From Stutzerimonas kunmingensis (GTDB lineage Bacteria > Pseudomonadota > Gammaproteobacteria > Pseudomonadales > Pseudomonadaceae), in assembly GCF_900114065.1 (NCBI RefSeq), contig NZ_FORS01000009.1, forward strand, positions 95,419 through 159,418: a stretch of 64,000 nucleotides of DNA. Direction: 5' to 3'. The stretch's first letter is position 1. The number at the start of each line of letters is the position of its first letter. Below are positions 20,865 through 29,005 of this stretch, in pieces. Under the pieces are notes generated by a model. The model had not been told where the DNA came from, did no database searches, and saw only the letters and a program-made list of their open reading frames with translations. The position numbers and the translations under genes are program-made.

Positions 20865-20884
20865 GTTTACCTGTCGCAAGGGCG

Positions 20885-21454
20885 CTACTGCTGCCAGTCG
20901 CAGAAACAGGCCACCGCCAGCGAATGGGTGGCGCGCACCTTGCGCCCGGCCAGCACGGCATCAAGGATAGGCTCGACGAAGCTGTTGTCCGAACTGCACA
21001 CCGCACCTTCACTGTAGGGGCCGATATAGACCAGCTCCCCGCTTTGATCCCAGATGCCGACAGCGGGGCTGGCCGGTAGTTGCTCGGAGCCGGGCGGGGC
21101 ACTCAGCGGTTTCAGCGCTGCCAGCGGCTGCGGCAAGCGGCCCTTGCTGCCCGGCTTGCGTACTTCGTAGAAGTCCACGGGTTGTCCGGCAAAGCGCTTG
21201 AGCAGTTTTTCCAGGTGCTGCTGATTGCCGACGTTGCACGGGCATCCCGGGTCCCAGAAATGCACGAAGCGCACTGGTCCCGGGCCCTGCAGCTCGGCCG
21301 GCAGGCGAAGGGCGTCGCCGGAGAACAGCTCGGCGCGCTCGCCGTCGAAGGTGCGCAGGTAGCGCGCCTCGAACCACCAGAACGCAGCCAGCATGGCGCC
21401 GCCCCAGAGCAGGGTGATCAGTGCGGCGATCAGGTATTTGCGACGAGCACTCAT
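20885..21454 (-). CDS. Membrane-anchored thioredoxin-like protein (DUF6436-like)
   Basis: The 189-residue protein has one N-terminal transmembrane segment (YLIAALITLLWGGAMLAAFWWF) and a thioredoxin-like periplasmic domain with VRFVHFWDPGCPCNVGNQQHLEKLL. The active-site position carries Cys71-Pro-Cys73 (CPC) instead of the usual CxxC, which argues against a standard disulfide reductase. Later segments GIWDQSGELVYIGPYSEGAVCSSDNSFVEPIL resemble thioredoxin-fold proteins of unknown function in pseudomonads. I used the Met of MSARRKYL; the longer open frame upstream overlaps the divergent hydrolase gene. Confidence 0.8.
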   Translation of the reverse strand: MSARRKYLIAALITLLWGGAMLAAFWWFEARYLRTFDGERAELFSGDALRLPAELQGPGPVRFVHFWDPGCPCNVGNQQHLEKLLKRFAGQPVDFYEVRKPGSKGRLPQPLAALKPLSAPPGSEQLPASPAVGIWDQSGELVYIGPYSEGAVCSSDNSFVEPILDAVLAGRKVRATHSLAVACFCDWQQ

Positions 21455-21538
21455 GGCGGGCTCCGATGTGGGTGCGCAAGCTTGCCATGGGGCGGCGCAG
21501 AGCTGAATATCCCAGGTCAACGCAATCGAAGAATTTCC

Positions 21539-22477
21539 ATGCCCTCGCGTATCGATCCCGAGCGCCTGCGTAACAGCCTGCCCGCCCTGTCCGAGGCGGT
21601 CGCCGCAAGCGCCGAAACTCTCCATTACCAGACCTATTACGGGCTCGACCTGCCGCATCGCACGCAGGTCCAGCGTCGCCTGGGGCGCTTTCGCGTGCAT
21701 GACTACGATGTCGTCGCTCAGGCCTGGTGGCCGGAGCAGCCCCACGCCAGCCTGCTGATCCTGCACGGCTACTACGACCACATGGGCCTGTATCGCCATG
21801 TGGTCGACTGGGGACTGGAGATGGGGTTCGCCGTGCTCGCCTGCGACCTGCCGGGCCATGGGCTGTCCAGCGGTCCCCGGGCGAGCATCAACGAGTTTGC
21901 CGAATACCAGGCGGTGCTGAGCGGTCTGTTCGAACAGGCACGCCAGCTCGATCTGCCGCGTCCCTGGCACCTACTTGGCCAGAGTACCGGCGGTGCCATC
22001 GCACTGGATCACCTGTTGCATCAGGCCGAAAACCCCGACCTGGGGCGCACCATCCTGCTGGCGCCGTTGGTTCGCCCGCGCGCCTGGCTGCGCTCGCGCA
22101 TCAGCTACGAGTTGCTGCGGCGCTTCGTTCAGCAGATCCCACGAACGTTCAGCGAGAACTCCGGCGACCCGGCCTTCCTCGAGTTCGTCCAGAGCCAGGA
22201 CCCGCTGCAGCCGGACATCCTGCCCACAGCCTGGGTCGGCGCCCTGTCACGCTGGATTCCCCGTATCGAGGGTGCGGCTGACAGCAGGCACGCGCCGTTG
22301 ATCATTCAGGGCGAGGCGGACATGACCGTGGATTGGCAGTACAACCTGCCGATTCTGCAGCGCAAGTTCCCAAGTGCTGAGGTGCTGCGACTGCCCGAGG
22401 CGCGCCACCATCTGGTGAACGAGCGCGAGGAATTGCGCCAGGCGTACTTCGACTTCCTGCGCGAGCGCCTCAGATAG
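21539..22477 (+). CDS. Alpha/beta hydrolase
   Basis: A 312-residue serine hydrolase of the monoacylglycerol-lipase/lysophospholipase-like (Hydrolase_4) type. Visible elements: the oxyanion region LLILHGYYDHMGLYRHV, DLPGHGLSSGPRASI, the nucleophile elbow LLGQSTGGAIALDHL (Ser in GQSTGG), the likely acid in IQGEADMTVDW and the catalytic His in EARHHLVNEREELR. It is divergent from the DUF6436-like gene and convergent with the DUF2059-like gene, whose end is only 6 bases away. No signal peptide is seen, so it is probably cytoplasmic or membrane-associated. Confidence 0.88.
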   Translation: MPSRIDPERLRNSLPALSEAVAASAETLHYQTYYGLDLPHRTQVQRRLGRFRVHDYDVVAQAWWPEQPHASLLILHGYYDHMGLYRHVVDWGLEMGFAVLACDLPGHGLSSGPRASINEFAEYQAVLSGLFEQARQLDLPRPWHLLGQSTGGAIALDHLLHQAENPDLGRTILLAPLVRPRAWLRSRISYELLRRFVQQIPRTFSENSGDPAFLEFVQSQDPLQPDILPTAWVGALSRWIPRIEGAADSRHAPLIIQGEADMTVDWQYNLPILQRKFPSAEVLRLPEARHHLVNEREELRQAYFDFLRERLR

Positions 22478-22482
22478 CGGGA

Positions 22483-23247
22483 TCAGATGCCCTGCTGCGG
22501 CTCCAGCTCGGCGCCGCTCATGCCAACCGCCAGGCCGGCGCGTAGCGCCTGCAGCGCGGCCTGGTAATAGGCCTTGCCTTCGTCCGACTGGGCGAATGTC
22601 ACATATTCCTCCAGTTCGGCATCGGACAGGTCGCGATAGACGTACAGCAGCGTGTTGTCGAGATCGGCCTCTATCTGCTCGATCATGCGTTGGCGCTGGC
22701 TGCTCAGCAGGCTCTGCGCCTGATTGCCACCGAGCAGGCCGGGAATCATCTGGCTGAGACTGTCGGCGGCGACACCGGCCAGTGCCAGGCTGACTTCCGC
22801 GCCCGCTTCGCTGGCTGGCAGCGCCTGGGCCAAGTGGCGGATCAGCAGTTGTCGGTTGCTGCCGGCTTCCACCCGCGGCAGGCCGGCGGCGTGCTTGGCC
22901 AGCTGTTCGCGCCGTGCGGCGAGCACTTCGGCCGAGACGATCTTGCGTCCCAGGGTCGACTGGAAGAATTCCAGCGCCGGCTGCGGCTCGGCCAGGTTGC
23001 CGCGCAATGCCTGCTGCGCGCGCTGGTCGATGGCATGGGCGGCGAAGCGGCGGTTGCTGTTGGTCACCAGTGCCTGGAATACCGCCGGTGGCAGGGTGTC
23101 CTTGTAGCGTTGCTGGGCCGCGGTCAGGGCATCGCCGAAATTGGCGCGCTGTTCGGTCCAGCCGGCGGTTTCGTAGAGTTCCTGATAGGTGTCGGCGAAG
23201 CTGCTGACGCTCAAGGTCAGCAGTACACAGGTCAAGAGGGCGCGCAT
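22483..23247 (-). CDS. Exported DUF2059-like protein
   Basis: A 254-residue protein with a clear signal peptide (MRALLTCVLLTLSVSSFA). Its C-terminal region, LDNTLLYVYRDLSDAELEEYVTFAQSDEGKAYYQAALQALRAGL, has the pattern of DUF2059: a helix followed by LS..EL...F..S..GK.......A. The rest is mostly helical. The family has no established function. It ends back-to-back with the hydrolase gene and is divergent from the 2OG-oxygenase gene. Confidence 0.75.
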   Translation of the reverse strand: MRALLTCVLLTLSVSSFADTYQELYETAGWTEQRANFGDALTAAQQRYKDTLPPAVFQALVTNSNRRFAAHAIDQRAQQALRGNLAEPQPALEFFQSTLGRKIVSAEVLAARREQLAKHAAGLPRVEAGSNRQLLIRHLAQALPASEAGAEVSLALAGVAADSLSQMIPGLLGGNQAQSLLSSQRQRMIEQIEADLDNTLLYVYRDLSDAELEEYVTFAQSDEGKAYYQAALQALRAGLAVGMSGAELEPQQGI

Positions 23248-23401
23248 GGAAGCTCCTGTCTGGCGGGCGGTTCATTTTCCGTGCGTCGACGCGTGCTTGT
23301 CGAGGCGCACGGTTACTGCTGCCATTTGGCGCAGCGACGCAGCTTGTAGCGGAGTCTCAACAGACCCTAGACTCCTGCGGTATCACTTCGGAGTCACTTC
23401 C

Positions 23402-24010
23402 TTGCCGTTCTCTTCGATCATCGACGACCTGGCCGAGCGCGGCTGGTCGGTGCAGAGTTCTTTCCTTCCCAGTGATGTGACCCACAAGCTGGCCGACGAG
23501 TGCCGCAGGCGGGACGCCGAGGGTGCGCTGGCACCGGCAGGGGTCGGCCGCGGCGAGGCGCAGGCGGTGCGCGAAGGCATTCGCAGCGACCATATCCAGT
23601 GGCTCGAACCGGGCCAGTCTGCAGTCTGCGACGACTATCTCGAACTCATGGACGGCTTGCGCCAGCAGCTTAACCGCGAGCTGTTCCTCGGGCTGGAAGA
23701 GTTCGAGTGCCATTTCGCCTTCTACCCGCCGGGCGCCTTCTATCAGACGCACCTGGACCGCTTTCGCGATGACGACAGCCGCTCGGTGACCGCCGTGCTC
23801 TATCTGAACCCGGACTGGCAGCCCGGCCATGCCGGCGAACTGCGCATGCACATGCCCGACGGCTCGCAACTGGACGTCCCACCGCTGGCGGGTAATCTGG
23901 TGGTCTTTCTCTCTGGCGATTTCCCCCACGAAGTGCTGGTCACCCAGGCCGACCGCCTGTCGCTGACCGGCTGGTTCCGTCGGCGGCCGGCGGACGTGCT
24001 GGCGCTCTGA
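23402..24010 (+). CDS. 2OG-Fe(II) oxygenase family protein
   Basis: A 202-residue protein of the prolyl-4-hydroxylase-like dioxygenase family. Iron ligands are visible as His117 and Asp119 in YQTHLDRFRDD and His176 in FPHEV, and Arg185 in ADRLSLTGWFRRR is placed to bind 2-oxoglutarate. FYPPGAFYQ, AVLYLNPDW and GNLVVFLSGDF are typical of the family. No ATG fits; I chose TTG 8 bases after CGGAG. An ATG far upstream would overlap the divergent gene's promoter. The hydroxylated substrate is unknown. Confidence 0.82.
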   Translation: MPFSSIIDDLAERGWSVQSSFLPSDVTHKLADECRRRDAEGALAPAGVGRGEAQAVREGIRSDHIQWLEPGQSAVCDDYLELMDGLRQQLNRELFLGLEEFECHFAFYPPGAFYQTHLDRFRDDDSRSVTAVLYLNPDWQPGHAGELRMHMPDGSQLDVPPLAGNLVVFLSGDFPHEVLVTQADRLSLTGWFRRRPADVLAL

Positions 24011-24040
24011 CGAGCCCGCGTCGACATTCGCGCGGACGAA

Positions 24041-24064
24041 AAAAAGCCCGGCGCAGGCCGGGCT
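24041..24064 (-). terminator. Intrinsic terminator of the dctPQM operon
   Basis: Read leftwards, an 8-bp stem (AGCCCGGC with GCCGGGCT, 4-base loop) is followed by seven T residues. It lies just after the dctM stop codon and would also partly stop transcription from the convergent oxygenase gene. Confidence 0.9.
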
Positions 24065-24086
24065 AAAGGGAAGTAACTGCTTCGGG

Positions 24087-25367
24087 CTACATGCCGAGCA
24101 TGTTCGGCAGCGCCAGAGAGATCGACGGCACGTAGGTGATCACCACCAGGAAGCTCAGCATCAGTGCCAGCCATGGCAGCACCGCGCGAATCACCTGGGT
24201 CACCGGCATGCCCGTCACCGCTGAGGCGACGAACAGATTCAACCCCACCGGTGGCGTTATCAATCCGATCTCCATGTTCACCACCATGATGATGCCAAGG
24301 TGGATCGGGTCAATGCCCAGCTGTATGGCAATCGGGAACAGGATCGGCGCCAGGATCAGGATGATCGCCGACGGCTCCATGAAGGCGCCGGCCACCAGCA
24401 GCACGATGTTCACCACCAGCAGGAACATCCACGGCTGCAGACCTGCCTCGATGACCCAGGCAGTGATCGCCTGCGGAATCTGCTCGGTGGTCAGCACGTG
24501 GGCGAAGAGCATGGCGTTGGCGATGATGAACATCAGCATGATGCTCAGCTTGCCCGACTCCAGCAGTACCTTCGGGCATTCGCGCAGCTTGAGGTCCTTG
24601 TAGACGAAGATCGCGACGAAGGCCGAATACACCGCCGCGACCGCTGCCGCTTCGGTGGGCGTGAACATGCCCGAGTAGATGCCGCCGAGGATGATCACCA
24701 TCAGCAGCAGGCCCCAGACCGCCTTGCGCGCGGCGGACAGCCACTCGCGGAAGCTGGCGCGCGGCAGTGCCGGCAGGTTCTTCTTCACCGCGATGATGTA
24801 GATCGCCAGCATCAGCGCGCCGCCGAGCATGATGCCCGGGACGACACCGGCCATGAACAGCTTGCCCACCGAGGTCTCGGTAGCCGCGGCGTAGACCACC
24901 ATGACCACCGACGGTGGGATCAGGATGCCCAGGGTACCAGCGTTACAGACGATGCCGGCGCCGAAGGCCTGCGGATAACCGGAGCGCACCATGCCGGCGA
25001 TGGCGATGGAGCCCACCGCGGCCACGGTGGCTGGCGACGAGCCGGACAGCGCTGCGAAGAGCATGCACGCCAGCACCGCACCGATCGCCAGGCCGCCACG
25101 GATGTGGCCGACACAGGCGTTGGCGAAGTCGATCAGGCGACGCGCCACGCCGCCGGTGGTCATGAAGGCGCCGGCCAGGAGGAAGAACGGGATCGCCAGC
25201 AGGGTGTAGTGCTCGGAGGTCTCGAACAGCTTGATCGCCAGCGAGCGCACCGAGTCCTGGCTGAAGATCATGATGGTCAGGGAGCCGGCCAGGCCGAGGG
25301 ATACGGCCACCGGCACGCCGATGAACATCAGCACGAAGAGAGCGACGAACAGGAACAGGATGGTCAT
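24087..25367 (-). CDS. dctM: TRAP C4-dicarboxylate transporter, large permease
   Basis: The 426-residue DctM subunit forms the transport channel of a TRAP transporter that takes up succinate, fumarate and malate using an ion gradient. It is highly hydrophobic with about twelve to thirteen segments and family motifs MFIGVPVAVSLGLAG at the N-terminus, ALSGSSPATVAAVGSIAIAGM, GTLGILIPPS and LGIIMVVNMEIGLITPPVGLNLFV. It overlaps dctQ by one base (TAATG) and ends just before a strong terminator. Confidence 0.95.
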   Translation of the reverse strand: MTILFLFVALFVLMFIGVPVAVSLGLAGSLTIMIFSQDSVRSLAIKLFETSEHYTLLAIPFFLLAGAFMTTGGVARRLIDFANACVGHIRGGLAIGAVLACMLFAALSGSSPATVAAVGSIAIAGMVRSGYPQAFGAGIVCNAGTLGILIPPSVVMVVYAAATETSVGKLFMAGVVPGIMLGGALMLAIYIIAVKKNLPALPRASFREWLSAARKAVWGLLLMVIILGGIYSGMFTPTEAAAVAAVYSAFVAIFVYKDLKLRECPKVLLESGKLSIMLMFIIANAMLFAHVLTTEQIPQAITAWVIEAGLQPWMFLLVVNIVLLVAGAFMEPSAIILILAPILFPIAIQLGIDPIHLGIIMVVNMEIGLITPPVGLNLFVASAVTGMPVTQVIRAVLPWLALMLSFLVVITYVPSISLALPNMLGM

Positions 25368-25993
25368 TACTTGGGCTCCTCTTCGCCGTGCTTGAGCGCA
25401 TCGGCCGCTTCATCGGCGAGGCCGAGGCCGGTCTGCTCGTTGCGCAGGATGCGCACGAAGATTTCGGCGAAACGGATGAACACCATGGCGAAGCCGAACG
25501 GCACGATCATGCCGATGTGCCATTGCTTGACGCCGACATGGCCCAGGTCTTCCGCGCCGATGTTGGCAACGAACAGCGCCTGGATCCACTCGAAGCTGGC
25601 CACGGTCAGCAGACCGGCGTAACCCAGGCAGAGCAGGCAGGCGATGATGCCGATGACGCGCTGGATGTGTCGCGGCGCCAGCTTCACCAGTGCATCGACA
25701 CCGATGTGGCCGGCGGTGCGCACGCCATAGGCGAGGCCGGAGAAGATCAGCCAGGCGAACAGCGCCTTGGTCAGCGCGGTGCTCCAGGTCATGGACTGGG
25801 CCAGGCCGATGATGAAATCACCGATGGCGAACCAGAAGTCGGCGCTTCCCTCGAACCGGTCGCCCAGGTCGTAGAAAAGTGTGTAGAGGTTGTTGAGGAT
25901 CACGTAGACGAAGGTCACCAGTGTCATGGCGGCCAACAGAAAGGCGATGAAACCTTCCTCGAAGTGGTCCCAGACGCGCCAGAGGGCGTTCAT
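25367..25993 (-). CDS. dctQ: TRAP C4-dicarboxylate transporter, small permease
   Basis: The 208-residue DctQ subunit has four transmembrane segments (FLLAAMTLVTFVYVILNNLY, ALFAWLIFSGLAYGVR, IGIIACLLCLGYAGLL, and IGMIVPFGFAMVFIRF) and the typical RTAGHIGVDAL loop. I chose MNALWRVWDHFEEG because GGGAG lies 9 bases upstream; ATG nine bases earlier would have that same GGGAG directly touching it. It works as a pair with DctM and lies downstream of dctP after a gap of 265 bases that holds a hairpin. Confidence 0.93.
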   Translation of the reverse strand: MNALWRVWDHFEEGFIAFLLAAMTLVTFVYVILNNLYTLFYDLGDRFEGSADFWFAIGDFIIGLAQSMTWSTALTKALFAWLIFSGLAYGVRTAGHIGVDALVKLAPRHIQRVIGIIACLLCLGYAGLLTVASFEWIQALFVANIGAEDLGHVGVKQWHIGMIVPFGFAMVFIRFAEIFVRILRNEQTGLGLADEAADALKHGEEEPK

Positions 25994-26228
25994 GGATGAC
26001 ATCTCCCGATGGACTGCTTGTTGTATCGAAGGCAGCACGGAGGTGCGCCGTGAACCAGCCGGTGCAGGCTGGGAGACAGAGCAATGAAAAACTCTTGTTG
26101 TCGCCATCGAAGCGGCTCAGCCCGGGATCGCCTTGGCCTGACCTGTCTGCCCTTGGTGCGGGCTTCGTCTTCGCTAGCTGCTTTGTTTTTTCACTGAGCT
26201 GTCGGGTATCGCTGGGTGGTGCAGCAAA

Positions 26229-26247
26229 GGGGCGGAGTGTCCGCCCC
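26229..26247 (-). terminator. Intercistronic hairpin between dctP and dctQM
   Basis: A perfect 8-bp GC-rich stem (GGGGCGGA and TCCGCCCC) with a 3-base loop lies just after the dctP stop codon and has no strong T-run. It probably stabilises the dctP message or partly terminates, so that the binding protein is made in excess over DctQM. The rest of the 265-base gap contains no gene I can support. Confidence 0.6.
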
Positions 26248-26258
26248 TCGGCAAAGGC

Positions 26259-27347
<1,089 letters not shown>

Positions 27348-27386
27348 CTATCGCGACTCGTTCCGTCCGGTTCATTGAGTTTCAGG

Positions 27387-27402
27387 AGCAATGCCTGTGC
27401 CA
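27387..27402 (-). promoter_or_regulatory. Sigma-54 promoter of dctPQM
   Basis: On the minus strand, TGGCACAGGCATTGCT matches the sigma-54 consensus TGGCAC-N5-TTGCW at every fixed position (-24 GG, -12 GC). It lies 133-148 bases upstream of the dctP start codon, leaving a leader of about 120 bases. The neighbouring DctD is a sigma-54 activator, which supports the assignment. Beyond it, at 27458-27470, is TGGCCAATTGCCA, a possible activator half-site. Confidence 0.88.
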
Positions 27403-27496
27403 AGAGCTGGCAGAGCCGCCTGAGGGCAGCGAGTTTACCCAGCAATAGATGAAGGTTTGAATGGCCAATTGCCAACAAGCGCGTCTAGGTCGCACC

Positions 27497-29005
27497 TTAG
27501 CGCGGGATCGCCGGTGCTGGCGCGGGCCACGCACGTGCCGTGGTCTGTGCCGGCGAGTTCGACCCTTGGCCAGCATCGAAGATGGCGGATTTCCGCCATC
27601 TAGTCGTTTCATCGGGCGAGCTTCCGCCAACATCGGTAAAACTCAGCCCGTGCTTGCGCAGCTTGTCGTGCAGGGTCTTACGCGGCAGGCCCAGCGCTTC
27701 GGCGACGCTGCGCAGCGAGCCATGCGGGCGATTCAGCTCATCGGCGATCAGTGCGCGCTCGAAGGCCTCGACCTGCTCGCTCAGATTGCCACCTCCGGCT
27801 ATCCCGGCAGCCGGTTCGCCGGCCGACTGGTCGAGCCCCAGGCCAAGGCCCAGGCCAAGGCCCAGGGCGAAGCGCTCGGCGGTGTTCTGCAGCTCGCGCA
27901 CGTTGCCAGGCCAGGCGTGACGTAGCAGTGCAGCGCGTTGTTCCGGCTGCAGCTCCCGGATCGGCAGACCGTGGCGCTGGGCGGCGGCTTCGGCGAAATG
28001 CTGGAACAACAGCAGGATGTCCTCGTTGCGCTCGCGCAGCGACGGAATTCGCAGCGGCGCGACGTTGAGCCGGTAATACAGGTCGGCACGGAACCGGCCC
28101 TGATCCGCGGCCACCCGCAGGTCCTCCTTGGTCGCGGCGATGACCCGGATATCCAGGGCGATCGACTGGTTGCCGCCGAGCCGTTCGACCACCCGCTCCT
28201 GCAGCAGGCGCAGCAGCTTGACCTGCACATCCAGGCTCATGCTCTCGATCTCGTCGAGGAACAGCGTGCCGCCGTTGGCGAACTCGAACTTGCCGATGCG
28301 CCGCTTCTGCGCGCCGGTGAAGGCGCCCGGCTCGTGGCCGAACAGTTCGCTTTCCACCACCGATTCGGCGAGCGCCCCGGCGTTGATCGCGACGAAGGGG
28401 CCGTTGCGCCGGCTGGACAGGTCGTGCAGCGCCCGGGCAACCACCTCCTTGCCCGCGCCCGTCTCGCCGAGAATCAGCACATCGGCCTGGGTCCCGGCCA
28501 GCGCGCCGATCTGTTCGCGCAGGCGCAGCATCGCCTGGGATTGTCCGAGCAGGCGCGCCGACAGCTGCTGCCGGTCGGCCAGGGCCAGGCGCAGGGAGCG
28601 GTTGTCCAGTACCAGTTGGCGTAGCGCCAGGGCACGACGCACGCTGTCCAGCAGCGCTTCGCTGGGGAAGGGTTTTTCCAGGAAATCGTAAGCGCCGGCG
28701 CGCATCGCCTGCACCGCCAGCTGAATATCACCGTGCCCGGTGATGAGGATCACCGGCATCTCGCTGTCGCGCGTGCGCAGCTGTTGCAGCAGCTCCAGGC
28801 CATCGATGCCGGGCATGCGAATGTCGCTGACCACCACGCCTGGCCAGTCCGCTGGCAGCCGCGCGGCCAGGTCGCGGGCATCGCCCAGGCTGACGACCTT
28901 GAGACCGGCCAGGTCGAGGGTCTGGCTCAATGCCTGACGCAGGTGCGGATCGTCGTCGATCAGCAGCACCTGCGCCTGGGCGTTGATCGGCTGGTCACTG
29001 CTCAT
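27497..29005 (-). CDS. dctD: Sigma-54-dependent response regulator for C4-dicarboxylate transport
   Basis: DctD, phosphorylated by DctB, activates dctPQM with sigma-54. Domain order in the 502-residue protein: receiver (phospho-acceptor Asp61 in VVSDIRMPG), AAA+ domain with Walker A GETGAGK (180-186), GAFTGA loop contacting sigma-54 (227-232), then a C-terminal Fis-type helix-turn-helix (SLRSVAEALGLPRKTLHDKLRKHGL). Between AAA+ and HTH is a run of Gly-Leu repeats, and after the HTH there is a tail of about 45 residues not typical of the family, possibly from loss of the original stop. The start overlaps the dctB stop (ATGA). Confidence 0.93.
   Translation of the reverse strand: MSSDQPINAQAQVLLIDDDPHLRQALSQTLDLAGLKVVSLGDARDLAARLPADWPGVVVSDIRMPGIDGLELLQQLRTRDSEMPVILITGHGDIQLAVQAMRAGAYDFLEKPFPSEALLDSVRRALALRQLVLDNRSLRLALADRQQLSARLLGQSQAMLRLREQIGALAGTQADVLILGETGAGKEVVARALHDLSSRRNGPFVAINAGALAESVVESELFGHEPGAFTGAQKRRIGKFEFANGGTLFLDEIESMSLDVQVKLLRLLQERVVERLGGNQSIALDIRVIAATKEDLRVAADQGRFRADLYYRLNVAPLRIPSLRERNEDILLLFQHFAEAAAQRHGLPIRELQPEQRAALLRHAWPGNVRELQNTAERFALGLGLGLGLGLDQSAGEPAAGIAGGGNLSEQVEAFERALIADELNRPHGSLRSVAEALGLPRKTLHDKLRKHGLSFTDVGGSSPDETTRWRKSAIFDAGQGSNSPAQTTARAWPAPAPAIPR
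27839..27862. repeat. 12-bp tandem repeat inside dctD
   Basis: Two perfect copies of CAGGCCAAGGCC, with partial copies on each side, encode alternating Gly-Leu (about GL x5) in the linker between the AAA+ domain and the DNA-binding domain of DctD. Copy-number change would keep the frame and alter linker length. Confidence 0.7.

Noticed and set aside
20900..21538. Longer N-terminus for the alpha/beta hydrolase from about 21080
   Set aside because: The extension overlaps the divergent DUF6436-like gene completely and has no hydrolase features; the ATG at 21539 gives a normal family length.
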